Shown here piece after piece: positions 60,426-64,000 of a stretch of 64,000 nt of DNA (positions are counted from its first letter, which is position 1; each line of letters opens with the position of its first letter). The notes under the pieces are model-generated. The model saw nothing but the letters and a program-made list of their open reading frames with translations, was not told the DNA's origin and did not search any database. Source of the stretch: Diploscapter coronatus (lineage: Eukaryota > Nematoda > Chromadorea > Rhabditida > Rhabditidae); contig OZ038422.1 of assembly GCA_964036155.1 (NCBI GenBank), positions 12,051,201-12,115,200 of the forward strand, written 5' to 3'. The translations under genes and the position numbers were made by a program.

Positions 60426-61247
60426 TCCACTCTGAAAAATCACAAAATGAATGAATTCTAGAAAAATTTAAATTTAGAGAATTGCTGGGAAATCGTTAAA
60501 TCAAAATCCTAAAGAAATACTTTTGACATTTGCCAGAAAAATAAAATTTTTCGTGATTTGTGTACCTAGTGAATCAGATCACACTTCGCCAATCGATCGA
60601 ATTACCCAGTCGATACCCGTAAAATTCGGCACAATCTGCAAAGAAGAAAATTAAAAAAAAAAAAAAAAGAGAAGTTGCAAGGAAAGCACGAAAAATCGAT
60701 AAATTGCGAGAACGATGTTTCAATGAGAAATGCGAAGCAAGCAAGTGGAGAGAAATGACATATGACCTCCCTGAAGATACTCGTAATTTTCAAGTGAATT
60801 ATCGATTTTTGGAGGAACACCCTCGGGTATGTTGGAATGTCGCCAGATGGTTGTGACTATGCTCGTTTTTTCCTTCTGAGCTATTAGAGTTGCATCAGGG
60901 CAATTTTGCCCTCCCTCTATAACAAAAAGCTGGCAGAGAAAAGAGAAGCCATAGATTATACGGTAGGCTAGAGTCCGCTGAAACCACTCTGCGTGTCTGT
61001 ACTGCATTTCTTCACTCGTTCTGTTTCGCTGCGCCCTCTTCAAAATTCGTCATCTCTCGCTGTTTCCCAGCTGACATAAGAACCGCGTATCGATTCGCTC
61101 TGCGGCGCGGTCGCGTCGCGTGTCTGGCCCCGCCCCCTTTCGCCCCTACATATCGAAATCACCTCATTTCATTCCGCTTCATTCAGAGCGCACTCATCTA
61201 CGCGTTTCAAGCTGTCTAAACTCAAGTTCTAGCCGATTTCGTTCAAA
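60426..61247. promoter_or_regulatory. oaz-1: divergent upstream region of mat-1 and antizyme
   Basis: About 820 bp between divergent starts. On the antizyme side, 61080-61160 is unusually rich in CpG and includes CCCCGCCCCCTTTCGCCCC, a GC-box-like string, about 100 bp before the ATG. Frames of 72-107 codons on the minus strand here (60602-61043) have no splice or similarity support. Confidence 0.5.
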
Positions 61248-62005
61248 ATGTCGACAATGTTTAGTAATTCCAATAGTAATTCCTTTAGGTGGGTCTTGAC
61301 TTATCCATTTTGCTTAAACTTAAAGCATGACGATTTAACCGCTGAATTAATTGACCATGTTTTCAGTAAACCGGTCGACAACTCGACCACCTGCACCACG
61401 CACTCGGGTCCGCCTGACGGATGGTGTTTTTGATGTCCCCTCGGATCATCGACAACGCGGACAAATCGGGGAGGTAATTCTACCACAAAATACCATTTTT
61501 GGTGCAAGTTACCAAAAATGGTGCCATTTGTCAGAAAATGCCCAATTTTCAGGTATTGAGACGGGTTAAAGCAGTGTCGGAGAAATGGCTGTGCGGGCTG
61601 CTCGACGACAAGACGCTGGGCATCGTCATTCCACCGAATCAGGTTTGTGACATTTTCCCGCAAGAGAAAATACCGAATATTTGCAGGAGTCCAGAGGCAT
61701 TTCCAAGGAGAAGTTCGTCAACCTACTCGAGTTCGCTGAGGAGGAATTAGGTGGGGAAATTTTAAAATTCGAAAAGTTGCCAACTTCACCTTTCAGAAAC
61801 AAAAACATTGTTAAATCTGCCACTTTATCATTTTCTTCGTTTAGGCGTCGACCGCGTGGTGGCTGTGTTCGAAAAGTCGGGCGTTTCTATGACGGAGGGC
61901 TTCCCGAAGACGCTACGCTACGTGGGCTTCCGCATCATGGCGCCCGAGGTGATTCCAGAGCCACTCAGCCCTCAGGATCACTTCGCCATGTGCTATCGCG
62001 TCTAA
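61248..62005 (+). CDS. oaz-1: ornithine decarboxylase antizyme, made by +1 programmed frameshift
   Basis: Exons 61248-61288, 61367-61473, 61553-61642, 61687-61750 and 61845-62005. The first frame encodes 35 residues (MSTMFSNSNSNSFSK to GPPDGWCF) and stops at TGA 61431-61433. Shifting +1 at TTT-TGA gives DVPSDHRQRGQIGE, then LCGLLDDKTLGIVIPP, FVNLLEFAEEELG, VDRVVAVFEKSG, LRYVGFRIMAPE and the end DHFAMCYRV, the conserved antizyme core. Antizyme binds ornithine decarboxylase, sends it to the proteasome without ubiquitin and blocks polyamine uptake. The shift is driven by polyamines, so the gene is a feedback sensor. The context TGATGTCCCC after the slip codon matches the conserved antizyme shift region (UGAUGYCCC). 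Total about 151 residues after shifting. A naive annotation would split this gene or drop its first exons. Confidence 0.96.
61428..61440 (+). promoter_or_regulatory. programmed +1 frameshift site TTT-TGA-TGTCCCC
   Basis: The codon TTT (61428-61430) is followed in frame by TGA (61431-61433). Skipping one base at 61431 continues as GAT GTC CCC. Both flanking frames are open for the whole of their conserved parts, and both join downstream exons in phase only if the shift occurs here. Animals mostly use UCC-UGA; UUU-UGA is the form known for nematode antizymes. Confidence 0.92.
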
Positions 62006-64000
62006 TTTCGCCATCACGTCATTTTTATGCTTGCATCGTTTTATCGATCTTTTTAAAATGACGACGTTTCTCTCCTCTGACTCCTGCTCCTCTTCACGCG
62101 CGTACATCAATCAATATCCCTCGATTTCATTTGCTTGGTAGTTTCGTAACGTAGTACACTCGCTAAGTACAGACCAGTGATACATAAGTTTGCCCAGCGC
62201 TATTTAAACCAGAGTACAGTTTAAGTGCCAGACTAGTCTAGCAAATTTCAACTTCAACTTATCGTGTATGCGCGTGTGATTCCAACTTGATCTACAGCCC
62301 ATTTTTGGATATACTTACCTACTTGTCCGATTTTTTAGGTAAGGATAGCCAAAAACAACCATCTCTCCCCGTTCAATATTTGTTAAGCCTTTCAGTTTTT
62401 ATTTTAAAAATATTTAATCTTTTTCAATTTCATCCCTTTGATTTCGTCCGCGTTACTTTTTATCCTCATTTTTCTATTTGTATTCTTGTATTTCACACTT
62501 CCATATACATACTTGTCGTGTATTTTAGTAAATTACTTCTCCATTCTTTTAGCGATTTAAGTATCTAAGTATACGTCAAAGTGTATATTTCATTCATCGT
62601 CCTCCCCAACTTTTTACCTAAAATAAATTGTTTTACCTTAAATTTTGTTATATTCAAAAGTTAACTAATCACAAAGTAGTTCGTGGCAAGACTAGAAAAG
62701 AGATAGATTTGAAAGGAATCTGAAGAAATTCTAAGTTCATGGAGTTATTAACATTCTTTCATGGAATTTCGATTCTTAAGGAATGATGATTTAAGGGGCA
62801 TACGTTCGAATGTTCTCTCCATTTTAAGTAAGTATACGCCCTTTCAAAGTCTGATATGTTAAGGAAAAATTCGAGATTCACTAAAGTGCTTGAATGGCTG
62901 GGAATTTTGATAGGATATCATGGATACAATCACAGTGCCTAAGGAATAAATAATTTGGAAATTCTACATGACGTCATTTCGTCAGATCAAAAATAAATAA
63001 CTAAGTACGAATAAATTACGAATGTTTCCAGAACTTTACAAAAAATATTGAAGGGCAGAAATCGAGAAAAGCTTCTCGATGAAAGTGTCGTCCTCCACTG
63101 CAGCGATGTGAGCTGAAATTTCTCGAAGTTTCCGAAACTTGCATAATTCTTCTGTTTATTTTTCAAGGACAGGTCTTAATTGATCGATTTACGACCCTTA
63201 TCAGCAATCTGTGAAAAATGATGTACCTATCGATCATTTTTCCCGATCTTTCTAGTCTTATCTTTTCTCTGGCCATTATTGGAAGAAAGACGTCATTCAA
63301 TGAAACCTTTAGATTTTGAGCTGTCTTTGGGAAATGGGAAATTTCAGAAATCTCATCGATGTTACACATCTTCGTACGAGAGATTCAAAACATCACAAGA
63401 AATTTTCAATTTTCCCTGTCACGCGATTTTATGATTATTATTCACCGGCAACCATAACATTGCATTTCTAATCTGAAGCCTTTCGCCCCCAAGCGCTAAT
63501 TTTAAATTTCAACATTGAATGTGACCGTCTTCCAAAGAATTGCTAAATATTTCATGATCCTACAAAAACGTCATTTTTTCGCTACAAAAGAAATATTGAC
63601 CATTTTCGAGTTTCAAAAGAGCAAACTTAAAGATTTTCGTCTGAAATCTAAGAATTTAAAAATCTCCCTTTTCTGGGAAAATCTTTTGTCTCGTCTAACG
63701 AACGCCGAAAACTCTGTTTACTTTTTTATCCAGGCTTTTAAGGAAGAAAGAGAAAAATGGCCTGAGGCGGCTGCTTTTCGTCAGAACTTCCGCATCAAAA
63801 AGAAAGCAGAAAAAGTTGAGTCTCAAAAGGCCTATCAAAATCTTTCGCATGACCAAATTAGGCGTAAAGCCCTGATTTTCGACCAATAGTTACGTTTCAG
63901 CCCCCAAAAATCCATTTGATTGATATCCGGATATATCGAGTCCCAGGATATCCTCTATTTATCTTTAGAAAAATCGCACAGCTGATTTTCAATCTGGCAA
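62006..64000. other. antizyme 3' UTR and intergenic sequence
   Basis: AATAAA at 62622-62627 is the likely poly-A signal of the antizyme, giving a 3' UTR of about 620 bases. Beyond that no gene is supported. The longest frame (63515-63889 +, 124 codons) is Lys- and Phe-rich with no domain and no clear splice context, and its composition matches the surrounding DNA; it could hold a real exon (from about 63736) of a gene leaving the window, but I cannot show this. Confidence 0.4.

Noticed and set aside
63515..63889. 124-codon frame near the right edge.
   Set aside because: Lys- and Phe-rich composition like the background DNA, no domain and no clear start; at most it contains one exon of a gene beyond the window.
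1..64000. tRNA genes, CRISPR arrays, prophage or bacterial operons.
   Set aside because: No tRNA B-box with matching arms was found by eye, and the gene structure is eukaryotic throughout; CRISPR and prophage are not expected and not seen. A tRNAscan run would be the proper check.

Overview
This window is nematode nuclear DNA, most likely from a free-living rhabditid relative of Caenorhabditis. The evidence is AT-rich sequence, many introns of 40-100 bp ending in TTTCAG or TTTAG, probable trans-splice acceptors just upstream of several start codons, a chemoreceptor of the nematode srx class, and clear counterparts of worm genes (vha-16, lin-28, mat-1, an antizyme with a UUU-UGA shift site, a Wnt, an acetylcholinesterase). 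No single exon spans a whole large protein, so every gene was assembled by eye from splice sites, reading phase and protein similarity. Exon edges are therefore models, but the phase closes across nearly all of them.

Layout, left to right. 1-0.5 kb: last exons of a Wnt (+). 1.7-3.4 kb: srx-type chemoreceptor (+). 3.8-6.4 kb: cholinesterase-fold protein with a destroyed catalytic serine (+). 6.7-7.8 kb: secreted Cys-rich protein (+). 8.0-9.1 kb: degenerate nucleoside diphosphate kinase (-). 9.1-16.1 kb: gene-poor stretch with a 1.7 kb foldback element. 16.1-19.3 kb: intact acetylcholinesterase with a GPI-type last exon (+). 19.7-20.7 kb: two-KH-domain RNA-binding protein (-), divergent from vha-16 (V-ATPase V0 subunit d, + 21.1-23.2 kb). 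23.7-29.0 kb: double-MAM secreted protein and a basic disordered reading unit behind it (-). 30.0-32.5 kb: two-vWA plus C-type lectin secreted protein (+). 32.9-35.2 kb: class A GPCR (-). 35.2-40.0 kb: gene-poor. 40.0-42.7 kb: LRR-Ig single-pass receptor (+), followed by a second, larger foldback element (42.8-44.9 kb) sharing its core with the first. 45.5-50.8 kb: WDR11 (-), divergent from lin-28 (+ 51.6-52.5 kb). 53.1-54.2 kb: VMA22/CCDC115-like V-ATPase assembly factor (-). 55.6-60.4 kb: mat-1/CDC27 (-), divergent from ornithine decarboxylase antizyme (+ 61.2-62.0 kb). 62-64 kb: no supported gene.

Functional themes. There are two cholinesterase-fold genes, one enzyme and one apparent pseudoenzyme, and a pseudo-NDK. 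Two genes bear on the V-ATPase (a V0 subunit and a probable assembly factor). lin-28 carries a perfect lin-4/miR-125 seed match in its 3' flank. Antizyme needs a +1 frameshift to be made.

The least-explained structure is non-coding: two related nested palindromes, several small inverted-repeat elements in introns, five likely GC-AG introns, and short motifs (for example GATCTTCA with an A-rich left flank, and TACCATTTTGG) reused across unrelated introns on both strands.
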